A stretch of 64,000 nt of DNA from Phlebopus portentosus (GCA_037892935.1 JAYXKI010000020.1:186001-250000), one strand, 5' to 3'. Positions 44,774 to 57,825 are shown, counted from the stretch's first letter. The notes: generated from the sequence alone by a model not told the origin. Program-made: numbers and translations.

Positions 44774-46360
44774 AAATGACCGGGTCTTATCAATAGAAGT
44801 ATGAGCTTTGCGCGATATCTCCATCAAACTTAATGGCGGTGTCATCTCAGTACCGCCATATTGTTTTGTTGTCTGGTTGTTCTTGATGGGAAAGCAACAA
44901 CGTCCGTATGCGATTAACCCCTCATATAGTCCGCAACAGCCCACGACTTGTTCTTATGCAAGATGGTGACATCGCAATTGACGGTATTGGGATGGCACTG
45001 GATATTGTTAATAAACAAATCCTTCTTGAATAGATCCAAGAAAATGTCATCTAAGTGGACGACCCGATGACTGGGTGCAAGTCCATGATAGGATCTACCT
45101 TCTTTCATGACACGGTCGATTTCACTTATCACTTAAGCCTTGCGTTCTGCCGGTAAAATTGTTCTTACAAACTCAGAGAAGCGCATTACTGCGCAATACC
45201 TACAACTATGCAGAGAGCTCTATGAGGATCAAAGTATTTCAGCGGAGAAGTTACTAAGTTGGGGGTGTCTCTTTTGCAATTACCGCGAGGCAGAGCTTTT
45301 TAGTTCTTATTTCATCTTTCTTAAAACATCCACACTTCAGCAATGCAGGTTCCTTTGACTCGCAATCTCTGGGAAATTTAAGAGGATATTAGGTGGGAAT
45401 ATGGTTGCACAGCCACATACAATCAACTGCGCGCGCAGTTGATTGCTTGCCTACAAGGCCGTCATTCCCATGATCAACTGGACTATGTAATTGAATCTAT
45501 TTATTAATATTGTGAATATCGGATTTCTGGGTCGAACTCAAGAACATCGTGTATATGTCTTCCGCCACATTTTGTTGTAGAAAGCGGGCATGAATGGACT
45601 GTGTGATTGTTCCTACAGTGTTCCTACAGTAATTCAAATGTGAGATATGACCTTACAGTGGCTAACAGGTGGTTCCCCTAAGTCTTCGTCACCCCCGTTT
45701 GTGGAAGGTGATCGGCATATGCCGCACCCAACTCTTACAGCGCGCGCTTTGGCATTTTCTGTTCGTTATGTATTGGATGCTTATCCGTAATATATATATA
45801 ATTATAAGGGATCTGGTGCCAGCGATGGGTTGAAACTCCGCTGAATTTGCATCTGGGACAGGACCTAGCTGTTGCAGCAACTACTAGGGACAGAACCCGG
45901 ACCAGTCCTAGATTTTCTGACCTAATGTGATATTGATTACCAAATTTCTCTATGTAGAAGCATTGATCGATGTGAACAATCGATCGTGTGATCTCATTTT
46001 TCGGACATAATAGCCCATTTAAGGAAGGAGGACCCTGTTGCCTGGCGCTCGCTCTGAGTCTGGCAAGGGGGTTCCTCACTGGTCCTACCCAGATCACTCC
46101 AGTCTGGCGCCGTCTGAGGCTACCGAAAATTCGGCTCGACCTCTCGGGCAGCGTCGGACCGGTGGTTTAGGTTTGGCACCGTCGCCAGATCCCTTACGGA
46201 TAAGCGTCCAGTGTATCGGATTTGAGGTTGATCGTATGCTCATTCAGAGCCAGATGACTCTTACATTTTCAGTCCCTTGTGTAAATGTCGGCTGTATGCG
46301 ATGCACTCTATCACATAGTACAGTATGTGCGTATTTGGCTTGATTCCTGTGCTTTTCAGA
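44774..46360. other. No recognisable gene
   Basis: Short open frames only. Contains the perfect palindrome at 45,420-45,445 and a T/A-rich stretch near 45,790-45,805. Nothing with domain support. Confidence 0.4.
45420..45445. repeat. Perfect 26-bp palindrome
   Basis: The sequence starts CAATCAACTGCGC and its second half is the exact reverse complement, with no spacer. A diverged relative lies at 57,800-57,825 in the same sequence context (CACATRCAATCAAC), so it belongs to a dispersed repeat. Confidence 0.9.
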
Positions 46361-47010
46361 ACGTAGTGTAAAAGTAATAGGCAAGCGTCGCTAGATAGAG
46401 AAGTGAAATTTTACTGTCTCAGAGATTAACGACGGGCTGGCCAATCTGCAGGATTCTTCGCACTATCCCCTTGAATTCTGTCGAACACGGAAGATGAGTC
46501 CGTCTGGTACCGGGTAAGAGCACTACTCTCCCACCCGATGCTGCATAAGGCTAGTCTGCCAACTTTCTCCTTGGCGGGATACACGAAGAGACTTCTTCTT
46601 GATGTCTGACAGTCAGTAAACTGCCGTTGCCTGTTTGCAAGTCGAGAGAACAATTAGAAACTCGCAGGAGCCCACGACAAATTGAAAATGCACGCCATTT
46701 GGCAAATACCGCACTGTAGGGTACCGACAGCCAGACACCACCCTGATGTTCCGATATATCGGATATTGGCGTGTCCTTCTGGACTTCCACGGGAGATCAG
46801 CAAGTTCTCCCCGGTTGAGAATGCTGGTCATCGCCCAGGTTCAGTTTCCTAGTGTATTGACCATCTCAGCACTGAAGCTATTCGAAGCTCTCGTCTGGAG
46901 TGAATTTAGTGTTGTATGTTATAGTCCGTGAATGCAAGAAACTTTACAAACAGGAATGGGCTGGCATAACATACGATCCGTCAGAAAAAAAAGCATAGAT
47001 TTGACTCGCA
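46360..47010 (+). repeat. Dispersed modular repeat, copy A (module 2)
   Basis: Shares a head segment (GCGTCGCTAGATAG, TATCCCCTTGAATTCTGT) with copy B, then CACGAAGAGACTTCT and module 2 at about 46,735-46,790. It lacks module 1, which lies separately at 47,500-47,700. Confidence 0.75.
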
Positions 47011-47499
47011 ACCATTTACACTACGCCGCACAACCCTTAGGGAGAGTGTGAGCAACCCTGAGCGCACTTTACGCATCCCATGAACGTCTTCAAATTCAAC
47101 GGCTCCGCGCTGTACGAAGGAACTAATCCTGCTGAAATCGGATCTGCGTCAATGATCTGACTCCGCATTAACCGGCTCAGACAGAAACATCCGTCGCTAA
47201 CACGCCGGCTGTATTAAAGAGAACGAGAAGTAGCCGAAGGGACATCAAATTAAGGGTGTCAGAGCATCGTGTCAGGTAGGTGTACGCGATGTTGCGAACG
47301 GACTTGGCGAGAAGGTGGGGAGAAACGGACATCAAATCCAAGGAATCGTGTCGGGTAGTCGTACGCGATGAAGGCTTGACCTTGAGGGGACGAGAAGAAA
47401 ACGGGAAATGGAAATCAAAGGAAAGGAATCCGTCGACGGATGATATTGTAAGACGATCATGTGACTGACATCTACCAGTATCGGTATTATCTTTCAGCT

Positions 47500-47710
47500 T
47501 TGTATTGGATGACTCTGTGCATATTTGTCCACCAGAACCGAATTTGAGATATCAGGTGAGGACAAGCACATTGTGAAGTGTGCTGATCTCTTCCACACGG
47601 CCGGGTGGGTATGGTCATATTTGCCCCATTCAGTTGCGGAGACGGCCCGTGCATTAGGAAGCTGTGTTTCTCATTGCAAAGAACTTGAAACGAAAGTGGC
47701 GTGTACACGT
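47500..47710 (+). repeat. Dispersed modular repeat, module 1 copy
   Basis: Nearly the same as 56,505-56,660: GACTCTGTRCAT, CCACCAGAACCGAATTTGAG, GTGAAGTGTGCTGATCTCTT and GCGGAGACGGCCCGTGC in order. Lies just upstream of the WD40 gene. Confidence 0.8.
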
Positions 47711-47868
47711 GTACAGACAACCCGTAACCGTACTTTGCTTAGAACGCTACTTTCCGTAGCCTCCGACGTTTCTGGTTTGTTTCTAATTGATCGATATATC
47801 CGATTAGTTAAATAGATCTGTATCGCTTTGTTGGATTCCTAAAATTCGTCGTACTCATCCAGTGCAGT

Positions 47869-49455
47869 ATGGTGTTCTTCTGGAGCAGACCGCACTTTGT
47901 TCTCGTTGGCCGCCTTTACGGACACTCAGAGGGAATTAATTCCCTCTCTATATCAAACGACGGCACAGTCCTCGCTAGCGGGGGTACGTTTCCTCCGTCT
48001 GGAACTGAGTCCACTGAGAACAGTTTTTATAGGCTCGGATACACTGCGTCTGTGGGACATAGTAGCCTGTAAAGAACTGCGACCACCATTTCGTCCGGAC
48101 CACAGGGTTAATGTCCGTGGCCAAGTCACTTGCACCTCGTGGCTACCCACCAGTGACTGGAGAAAAACCCTGATTTTTGCGACCTCCGTTGGCTACCTAA
48201 TCGTTTGGAAAGAATCCGAGTCGGTGAGATATCCCTCGTATTTCCTTAGCTTGCGCTGACCTACTGCCAGGGAGCTTTTAAGGAGCTGTCCGCACACCGC
48301 GTTGGAACCCCCGAGCAAGTGATCAGCCTCTCCGTCTCGAAACCGGACACCAAGTCCTTCCGTGTTGCGCTCGGCACGTACGAACGCTGGGTCCGCGTCT
48401 TTATGTACGATGACGAAATTCCTGGGACTCCCACAGCTGTCTTTTCGGTACAGCTCGCTGGAACGATTCCGAAGTCCATTGCCTTTGCCGATAACGTGAG
48501 AGCCGACCTCATTATATTTGGGATGATGGACGGGCGAATGTAACAGTTCCGCGCTTCTTAAACTTTCTTTAAGTAATGACCAGAATTACCCAGCCTTACT
48601 GTTCACGGGCAGAGGGGTAACATTCTAAGGTCAACAAATGCCTTCTCGCAAATTTGGTGAGACCTTCGGCATAGTCTGCGACTGTTTCATTGACTCAATG
48701 GCGATGCAGTGGCTACACAGCATTTTGTCCTGGTCGCAGGTTAGCGGTCATTGATAATTCCGAGGATGGCTTTAGCGTCATCGATGTCGCTACGGGTAGC
48801 TTGGTCCGCGCTCTGCCTTGTCCTGTAAATAAGACCGTGCCCAAGCAAGTAGCTTGGGCTCACCACCAGAAGCTAATAATTGGAGGGTCCGATCATGGAA
48901 TGCTTTACGTCTACAATGCGGAGACGGGGCAAGTCACTCAGAAGCTGCAGCATGAGAGTTCTGGTTTCGTCCAGACGGTGGCCGTGTGCATCAATATGCT
49001 CAAAACTATCAAAGCTGAAATATTCTTCTTCAGAGTTTCGACGGGTCGACAGAAACGCTCGTCATGGGTGGTTCATCAACGAACTACGGGTCTTCAAAAC
49101 CGTACATTTCATTCTGGCGGATGACACACTCGAGAAAGTATCCGCGAACCTCTTGGGGTTGGCTTGATATCCTTACTCTTGCGCATGCAGCATTCGTCCT
49201 CGCATTCTTAGTGGCATTGTTACAGCCTCATGTCTCTCGAGTAAGAACCACTTGTCGCGTTTTAATTCTAAGCGCCTTGCAGGATGACTGACGATACACC
49301 TGTAGCGCTTAGGCTTATTGCTTTCGAGTAGTCTTACGAATATCGACGATTCTGGCGACTCTACTCCAAATGCTCAACACGAGCTTCGTGCGGTACGTGC
49401 GGAACTCGAGCAAATGAGACATTTAGTAGACGGCATGCCCAGGGGCGGTAGATAG
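47869..49455 (+). CDS. WD40-repeat protein with C-terminal membrane segment
   Basis: WD40 proteins form beta-propeller scaffolds. ATG at 47869. Exon 1 47869-47983 (GHSEGINSLSISNDGTVLAS), intron 47984-48032, exon 2 48033-48223 (DTLRLWDI, GQVTCTSWL, GYLIVWK), intron 48224-48270, exon 3 from 48271 (VALGTYERWVRVFMYDD). Further coding blocks follow at about 48,690-48,982 (AVIDNSEDGFSVIDVATGS, LIIGGSDHGMLYVYNAETG) and 49,027-49,240, where a likely membrane helix LTLAHAAFVLAFLVALL appears; a last block ends at TAG 49453-49455. The joins after 48,530 are less certain. Similar WD40 proteins with a tail helix recur in mushroom genomes. No stop needs to be assumed if the introns are right. Confidence 0.7.
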
Positions 49456-50415
49456 GAAGGAGGCTCGGATGAAGCATATTACCGTGATAGCTTCGGTTTT
49501 CTTCAGAAGTCTTGAGACACGATACATTCCCAATTTCGGCCCCTGTGCCTCAAATCACGAAATATAAGTCATATCCCGATGAACAGTGCACTTGCCCGTT
49601 TTGTGTGATCTAGCCTTCTCTTCATGAGTCCTGCGACGCATGACATTTTGCCCAAATCCGTGGCACAACTCACAAGGAGCAATCGTCGGCCGCAAGATAA
49701 CTCTCGAAATCCATGGAGGTTTTAAATCTCGTCGAATACGCAGGAACGTATTCAAAGTAAGCTCCTTAGTTCCCTCTCTCCTTTCGTCCCATCTTTTTCC
49801 CAATGTTGCATATTTTCATGTCACCTTTCCGCACCCTGCTTTTTTCCTTTCATTCCGTCTTGTGATCACTATCATTCCATCATTTGGCGCCTTTTATTTG
49901 TGTCATCACTGAAGCCCTCGCCGCCTCTAGATCTGGCCAAGCCAGAGTCACAACCTGTGTAGTCTTCAATCATTTGACTCTATAAAAGCAATGCGGACTT
50001 CAACATCTGAGGCATATAGCAGCATCCCAGTCAGCATCTTCCCAGCTCACCAGCTGAGTCTGGAGCCCTGAACGATGCTCATATATAATCTAGTGCAATT
50101 ATCATGATTTTATGTGTATGAATCTGGCCAGGAAACTGCTTCTCTTGGTCCAGGGAGCTTAGGGGGGAGATGTGCAGTTTTCAGCAACTCAGGCATGCCA
50201 CAGGCTGACAATTCCAGTACACATTTCAGCTCAAACTCAATATTTAAACTCATAATAAAGTCATATTATCATTTAGGACTGGTCTGGGGAGCTGTACAGC
50301 CAGGTTTGAGGTCAGGAAATTTTGAGAAAGTCAGGGTTGTATGCAAAATTGACAGTTTGCAACGTTTTGGGGTCAATTTTGCACCAATTTCCCTTGCTCA
50401 AGTTTTAATATGAAA
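49456..50415. other. No recognisable gene
   Basis: Mixed sequence with short frames, TC-rich near 49,760-49,880. No domain, splice pattern or repeat that I can support. Confidence 0.4.
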
Positions 50416-51450
50416 CCCACAATCAATGATGAATTTAAAAACTTAGATCATGCAAAACGGTTAAGTGTTGGGTGAGATATGATTTATTTTGTGTTTTGAG
50501 GTGTAGGAGGGCCAAAATATGTCACATGTCTAAATTACTAGTGTATTATGGAATGCCCTAGAAATCAGGCCACGCTTAGAGCAGGTGAGACTATACTCAG
50601 CTAGGATCTATCAAAGGTACTTACTTGAGTCTCGAACATCTACACAGGTCAAGCAACACTTGCAGAAATTGATCTGCTCATCACAGCTCATCATTTCATC
50701 ACAGGCAAAGCCTCATGAGGCCACCCTGGATGGAAATAAGAATTGGAATTGCCCCAATGCAATTGAAGCTATTTAAACCCTTATTACTGAAAAGAGGCTG
50801 CTAGAACTAGAGGCCCTTTTCAGGGCCTTCTTGACTGTGCACTATCTACCTGGGAGTGCTTTTCATCAGAATTTAATGATGATGAAGCAATTGTAGCACT
50901 TACTGAAGCAGAGAAGGAGCAGGCTTGGATGCCTGCAACAAATGATGCAAATGAGGGAGCACTTGGCTCCCTCAGGCTTTTTGCCTGCAAAAATCCAAGC
51001 AGATCTTTGTGACTATTCAATTCAGTATTTAGATATCGACACAACGACATAGAAGAATTTATTGAAACTGTACTCACCAGTGAAGAAGACCAAAAGTTTT
51101 TGCGTGTGCAGGCACGTGCCGAGGATTCAAGCGGCCTGGAGAGGAAATGGCAGCATGAAGTTACTGCAAAAAAGGATCAGGAACATGCTGCAAAAAAACT
51201 GAAGACCGACCTACTTATGCAGAAGAAGAAGGACTGAGATGAACACATTGAATTGGTCTCTATGGAGCAGGACAGTTCCACTGTCGAGCGAATGACCATC
51301 CCTATAATGAAAATTCAGCTTGTGAAATTAAAAAAAATTTATCCAGCTGACGTGCCTGCTGAGAAGACAATGTCAAAGAAAGCTGAAAAGCAAGCAATTT
51401 TGCTTGCTTTAGTTGCCAGGTACAATGTGGAACATCAAGAAGAATAACGA
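50416..51450 (+). mobile_element. Decayed DNA-transposon-like sequence
   Basis: Begins with the repeat flank also seen at 37.2 kb (GGTGAGATATGATTTATTTT). Within it, translations at about 50,815-51,240 give TWECFSSEFNDDEAIVALTE, AWMPATNDANEGALGSLRL and ARAEDSSGLERKW, interrupted by stops. A second block at 51,253-51,447 reads IPIMKIQLVKLKKIYPADVP followed by KKAEKQAILLALVARYN. I recall this combination from transposon-linked proteins common in agaricomycetes, but cannot name the superfamily. The copy is broken by TAA/TGA codons and frame changes. Confidence 0.55.
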
Positions 51451-52260
51451 TTCATTGTATATTTTTGTACTCCATACAAATTTGCTAGCGGATGATGATC
51501 TTGTTTGTCTCATTCCAGTGAACATCAAATGTGTCCATATCTCTGTACAAACACCAAACCTGAAGCTACAAGACTATGCACTCACCTTGATCTGCAGCAG
51601 TATGAAACTGGTGAAGCTTGCATCTGTTGCAGACAAAAAGGACAAAATCAAAGGATAATATATGCACAATGAACTGGGCTGCTTCATGTCACTTTCCATG
51701 TTCAGAGAGGCTTGGAGCTGTTGTCTTTTGGGCTTGCATGTATGCATATAGAGCTAATGTGATAAATTTATTCTTGTCCGCAGTTCAAATTAAGTGGCGT
51801 ACGTACTTTGGGAGAGTAGCGTCTAAGGTATCTACATGCCACAGCCTTGATTCAGATGATAAGAGGAAGAGGATTCCATTTGTCTTAGGATCTTTGTAGT
51901 AATTTGTCTGCATTCGTTTTCAGAGAGTGGACATTGCAGTGGACTGCTGTATCATTTGGCGGGCCTTGGTAATTTTTTGATGCAATAAACTTTCCTGTTC
52001 AAGGTTGGATGATCATCTTAGAACTTAGAAGGTCAAACATAAGATTTGCGTGTGTTGCGAGGCACTCCACAAGTATCTGAGGCCGACCGAACAAGATCTA
52101 GCAGATAGATTCCAGAAGCAACGTGTAAGTGTGTGTGAAGTAAAAGTGAGACATTGTGATCGACGCTAACTACTACAACAGGCAGGTATTTGAACTCCGA
52201 CAGAAAAAAAACGTGTACGCGGCAACCTTCGGGATTGCCAGTCCGTAACACATACCTGTG
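51451..52260. other. No recognisable gene
   Basis: Short frames without domain support. Nothing else to report. Confidence 0.4.
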
Positions 52261-52269
52261 TAGCCGTAC

Positions 52270-52520
52270 GTACCTAAGATAAAAAAATCTACGCAAAAAT
52301 CTGTCTCACATCACACAGAAAATTTGTGTAGAACAAGATACATTAGGAACACAGATATACGCATTTCTGTGTAGATCACGCAACACAAAAGTCTGTATAG
52401 TTTTGTCTAGCTGACGTGGTGCTTGATTAGATTTTGAGAGTTGATATATAAGAACTAGACTAGATTTGTATAATCGAACTATGTAAATCTACACAGAATC
52501 TACACAGATCTCTACGCGTG
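52270..52520. repeat. CTACACAG/CTGTGTAG-rich flank, left of the HSP70-RPB1 chimera
   Basis: Contains TCTACGC, CACACAGAAA, TTTGTGTAGAAC, TTTCTGTGTAGATC, CTACACAGAATCTACACAGA. Similar words flank the chimera on its right side (54,720-54,820). Confidence 0.6.
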
Positions 52521-52666
52521 CGAGTGACGAGTGTCAGACGAACTTAGATGCATTTTGACGTGTCGTCCTCTTTGTCTCTTGCCACCACTAGTACTGTCAT
52601 GCCACTCTATCCACCCCCAGCACCTACAAATCATCTCCGTCCCTGCTTCATCCACCTCATTCATGA

Positions 52667-53442
<776 letters not shown>

Positions 53443-54092
53443 CTACGTGGTAACTTGATGGGGAAACGTGTCGATTTCTCGGCACATACTGTCATCACCG
53501 GAGACCAAAACCTAGAACTTGACGAAGTTGGCGCGCCGAAGGGCATCGCCATGCCTCTCACGTGCCAAGAAAGAGGTTAGTAGGAAGAGCATCTTGGCTG
53601 ACGTGTGTTATAAATTGTTTGACCGTACAATATCGCGTACTTACAAGAGCTCGTGCCGAATGGATCGAAAGAATACCCTCGAGCGCGATATGTGATTCGA
53701 GATACCGGGGAGCGTAAAGTTCTTCGGTACAATAAGCGTACGGACATCTTTCCCCAGTATTAACGCAGTTATGTACTTACTCTTTAACCGACAGCGATCG
53801 TGGCACAAGGTGTCTATGATGTGTCTCAGGGTCCCACTAATGCCCTATTTGAGTGCGTGCCCGACCTATATGTTCATGTCTGAACTCTGACCAATTTTAT
53901 GTAGGCTTTCGTCTCAATCTTTCCGTTACTCCTCTGTACAATGCCGACTTCCATGGTGATGAATTGAACATGCGGTATGTTGTATCACTTCCGCTTTGAG
54001 TTATTGTTTCTGATCTCCATGTAGCGTTCCCCAAAGCGAGGAGACTGGTCAAATAGCGTGGGTCCAAAGGCAGATCATTTCGTTCCAAGCAA
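53443..54092 (+). pseudogene. RPB1: RPB1 (RNA polymerase II largest subunit) fragment inside the HSP70 copy
   Basis: Starts at about 53,443 with [13 protein letters not shown] and [15 protein letters not shown], then after an intron-like gap YLQELV ... [12 protein letters not shown] (53,618-53,760), HKVSMM (53,797-53,852), FRLNLSVTPLYNADFHGDEL (53,905-53,973) and [13 protein letters not shown] ... QIISFQANK (54,024-54,092). Order matches RPB1 around its catalytic centre. The invariant NADFDGD motif, which holds the active-site magnesium, reads NADFHGD. Intron-like stretches separate the blocks, so the piece came from genomic DNA. It replaces about six codons of HSP70. Confidence 0.93.
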
Positions 54093-54645
54093 ACAAGACC
54101 GTTGGCTGCTATCCTCAAGGGTGACACCTCGGAGAAGACCCAAGACCTCCTCTTGCTTGATGTCGTTCCTCTGTCGCTCAGTATCGAGACTGCTGGTGGT
54201 GTCATGACCGCGCTGATCAAGCGTAACATGACTGTCTCGATGAAGAAGTCCGAAATCTTCTCGACGTACGCTGACGACCAGCCCGGTGTGCTTATCCAGG
54301 CCTATAGGGATGAGCGTGCGCGTACAAAGGACAACAACTTGCTCGGCAAGTTCGAGCTGTATCCCGCCTGCATCTCGTGGTGTTCCGCAAGTTGAAGTCA
54401 CGTTCGATATCGATGCTAACGGTATTCTCAACGTCTCTGCTTCGGACAAGACGAAGGCAACTCGAACCGTATAACCGTCACCAATGACAAGGGCCATCTG
54501 CTGTCGAGGAGGCTAACGAACGCATGGTCAAGGATGTCGATCAATTCAAGACTGAAGATGAGGCTGATGCCGCGCAGTGCCGATCGCTTAGCTCATCGGT
54601 CTCTCGCCACGATCTAAGTGTTGCGTTGTCTGTACAATGACAAGA
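54093..54645 (+). pseudogene. HSP70 pseudogene, 3' part
   Basis: Resumes with [34 protein letters not shown] and [19 protein letters not shown] of the substrate-binding domain. A small deletion shifts frame after NLLGKFEL; the next frame gives [20 protein letters not shown], and a further change leads to [10 protein letters not shown] and EEANERMVKDVDQF. The lid domain is truncated. Clearly a pseudogene. Confidence 0.95.
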
Positions 54646-54719
54646 TGGCCTTCAAAGAATGTTTTCAATAATTGCCTAATAAAGCTATAAATTTGCACAA
54701 ATAGAAATCGGATTTTTGA

Positions 54720-54830
54720 ATACTGTGCTAGAGCATGAATACACAGGAAATATAAGACAAACTACGCAGAACTACACAGTGATGTACACGAAACTACACA
54801 GATGGTCTTTTTAGTAGAGCTATAACGGTC
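54720..54830. repeat. CTACACAG-rich flank, right of the chimera
   Basis: Reads ACACAGG, CTACGCAGAACTACACAG and AACTACACAGATGG. Mirrors the flank at 52,270-52,520 in word content. May be subterminal repeats of one element. Confidence 0.5.
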
Positions 54831-54849
54831 CGTGTTATTGTAGTATACC

Positions 54850-55000
54850 CTGATTTGGTAGAGTTACGGAACCTTCGTATACGCCGTATTCCCGTAAACG
54901 GGTGTTCCGTATCCGTATGAGACCTTGACCACCATATACGGTCGTATCCGTGTAAAGCTCGAGTTATACGGCCGGATCCGTATACGATACGGTCGGTACC
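54850..55000. repeat. Cluster of CCGTAT/ATACGG words
   Basis: More than ten CCGTAT or ATACGG words (or one-mismatch forms) on both strands in about 150 bp, including GTATACGCCGTAT and GTATACGATACGG. Dense palindromic words of this kind may be a repeat terminus or protein-binding cluster. Confidence 0.6.
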
Positions 55001-55132
55001 TAGACTGAAAAGTACACATTTTAGACAATTTATGCTGTAACCTCCATCAATTCATTTGATTTTTTTTCTGCTGTAACATCATGATGATAGGTACGTGTCT
55101 AATGTGTTTTTCGCATTGAAAATGTAAATGTG

Positions 55133-56135
55133 CTACATATTTGGTGGGGTGGCGCAAGGACCGGTCCATGACTGTACTAGAGGAGCAAAAAAGGACCGGA
55201 GAAAGTTCCATAGACCAAGGGACTCTCCACCGTTCTCCATCCTAGGCGCAGACTGTTCCAAGCGGTCAGACTCGTCCAGAAGGAAGGACGACGTGCGTCT
55301 GACAGAAATAACTTGTTCAGGCCGCTCGTCGGGCCAGTTTACTTCATGGTCATGTGTAAGAGGGATGAGTTGCACTGCGCTAGCCGTCGATAAAGCCTGC
55401 GACTCGCGGTTTCGCTGCCTAAGGGGCAGAACGGGTAGTCCGTTGCGCACGTCCGAGGCGATGGAGGCCATTGCGGTGTATGAAGGAGGTGGCTCCGTCT
55501 GAAGCTGAAGGCTCAACCGCTGGTCTGACCTTCTTGAATCCACGACAGGCGAAGGATTGTAGATCTTTGACAATAATCTGTGAACTTATGAATACTACTG
55601 TGGAAATGCTACTCACCTCCCGGTGAGGCTGCGCCGCTTCACCTGTCGACCGAGAAAATTGCTCAAGTAAGCAAGCTAATCTTGCTGGAGCCACGCCCGG
55701 CGCATACCAGGCCACGCTTCTCGGATCCTCGACTTCAGTTGCGTCGAAAGCGAGGATGATGACCTGCACTGCTTCTCGATTTTTGAGCGTCTCGGCCTGA
55801 GAATGATGAATGTGTTGGCACGAAGCGGAAGACAGTATTAAATTATGACTTACGAGACCGATGAGAGCCTTGAGGAGAGTGACTCGGCTCGAGTTGAAGA
55901 TCTCGCTCAATGTGAGTCGCGATCCTACCACGCTCGATGAGAGAGCTTTTGCTCGATTGAAGGCACATAGTAGATAGCCAAGGAAACCATGGTCTTCCTC
56001 AGGATTGAGAGGCGGCATGCGTGGTGCATGGACTACCCTGTGGTCATAGCCCAAGTCTTCGATCATGTCCACTGCATGCGGGAAGGACTTGTAACCATAA
56101 GGATGAGGCGGTGTGCTTGACGTGGCTGAGTCCAT
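55133..56135 (-). CDS. Three-exon gene, unrecognised protein with PPxY motif
   Basis: ATG at 56133-56135. Exons 56135-55854, 55796-55617 and 55564-55133, introns of 57 and 52 nt with GTAAGT and GTGAGT donors, give about 297 residues. The first two exons look globular (FLGYLLCAFNRAKALSSSVV, AVQVIILAFDATEVEDPRSV). The last is hydrophilic with EPPPSYTAM, a PPxY motif of the type bound by WW domains of Rsp5/NEDD4 ligases, and many Ser/Arg. No family recognised, no disabling change seen. The third-exon acceptor was chosen because it keeps the longer open frame. Confidence 0.6.
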
Positions 56136-56204
56136 CTTGGGGGAGGGAAGGACACTTTTGAACTACTTTTATGCCATATAGACGATGCGGGCCACGTCAG
56201 CTGT

Positions 56205-57140
56205 GCTTTTAGAACGCCGTACAAATGCAACAAGCAAGCATCGCTAGATAGTGGAGTGAAAATCCACTGTTTCAGAGATTTACGGCAGTTCGAGTAGTCT
56301 GCAGGGTCCGCTTCCCATTATCCCCTTGAATTCTGTTTAACATTGAAGTAAGATTCTGGAACATACGTAAACTTGAATGATCACGAGTGAAATTTATGCT
56401 TCGACTATGCTGATGGAGCGCACTTTTTTGAGCCCATATTCCTGTTCGTATAATTTCTTGCATTTTTGGACTGTAAGTTTATGGTACTGATGACTCTGTA
56501 CATGTTGTGTCCACCAGAACCGAATTTGAGATATCAGGTGAGGACAAGCACATTGTGAAGTGTGCTGATCTCTTCCACACGGCCAGGTGGGTATGGTCAT
56601 ATTTGCCCCATTCAGTTGCGGAGACGGCCCGTGCTTTGAGAAGCTGTGTTTCTTTTTGCAAAAACTTGATGCGAAAGCGGCGCGTATCCACATACGAATG
56701 GTCCATGACCGTGGCTTAATGCATTGCGGGACCCTACACGGAAGATCTCGCCTGCCCGATGTTTCTGCGGGTGAAGATTAATCCTCCAAATAATCATTGC
56801 GTAATGCTAGTCTGCCCATCTTTCTCCTCGGAGAAGGTACACGAAGAGACTTCTCCTTGATGTCGGACAATCAGTTACAAACTGCCATAGCCTGTTGCAA
56901 GTCGAGAGAACAATTAGAAACTCGTAGGAGCCCACGACAAATTGAAAATGCGCGCCATTTGGCAAACACCGCTCCATAGGGTACCGACAGCCAGATACCA
57001 CCCTGATGTTCCGACATATCGGATATTGCGTGTCCTTCTGGACTTCCACGGGAGGTCGGCAATTAGCATGGAAGCTGTCCGGAGCTCTTGTCCAGAGCGA
57101 AAATTTGAAGCACTGTACGTTATAGTTGTTAGTTTGAAAC
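56205..57140 (+). repeat. Dispersed modular repeat, copy B (head, module 1, module 2)
   Basis: The fullest copy. Head at 56,240-56,350, module 1 at 56,500-56,660, the CACGAAGAGACTTCTCCTTG segment at about 56,832 and module 2 at 56,980-57,060. Relative to copy C, module 1 is inverted with respect to module 2. Confidence 0.8.
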
Positions 57141-57585
57141 AGATGAACAGTAGTAGCTTCTCCGTCAGTCTCACCTGGTCGCAACTCGCCGTCCGAGTCA
57201 CGTTTTTTTTTGCAATATTATTCCCGGTCCAGCGCGCCATTTACTCTTATTCAAGCTGAAATATGATCAAAGCATGATTTTAACACTATGACCACGCAGA
57301 ACGGGCGAGTATTCTTTGAGAGATGATTTATTTTGCGTTCTGAGGTGCTTCAGGTGGCTAAAACAACCCAATCACGCAATGCCAATACATAGAGAAGACT
57401 GGCGCTATATACTGTAAACATTGAGCGTGCTCATATCTCGCGTGTTAATCACAAACACTCACAACAAAGTGAGCCTGAAGACGCAGACGCAATGTTCTCG
57501 AGCTAGACCTAGAAATCCTTGCCAACGTTCCAAATCTATCTACTAAATTAAGTACATACTATTACGTGGGTACAAAAAGTATTCA

Positions 57586-57604
57586 CCCCCCCCCCCCCCC
57601 CCCC
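57586..57604 (+). repeat. Poly-C run (19 bases)
   Basis: Nineteen consecutive C. It follows ACAAAAAGTATTCA, a word like the ends of some Tc1-type elements; the exact length may be affected by sequencing. Confidence 0.85.
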
Positions 57605-57799
57605 TACTATTTTCATGCTTTATAAGGATTGGATACAACTTCGCCAACTTGCTCATGTCGGCAAAGACGGGAGATGCCCTTGATTCAAGTTGTTTCCCAA
57701 GAAAAGACATGCAATCCATCTTCCAAATTCGGGTGTGGAACACTTTATATCCGACTGTATTTCCGACTGAGGATCATGTGGGATAGTCACAGTCACATG

Positions 57800-57825
57800 C
57801 AATCAACAGTGCGCTCAGTTGACTG
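57800..57825. repeat. Imperfect palindrome related to 45,420-45,445
   Basis: CAATCAACAGTGCG and the following CTCAGTTGACTG form an imperfect inverted repeat and align with the perfect palindrome at 45.4 kb over its whole length. Confidence 0.65.

Noticed and set aside
56394..56720. Minus-strand frames in the dispersed repeat (also 47,487-47,720)
   Set aside because: Frames are similar because the DNA is repeated; no domain or consistent start.
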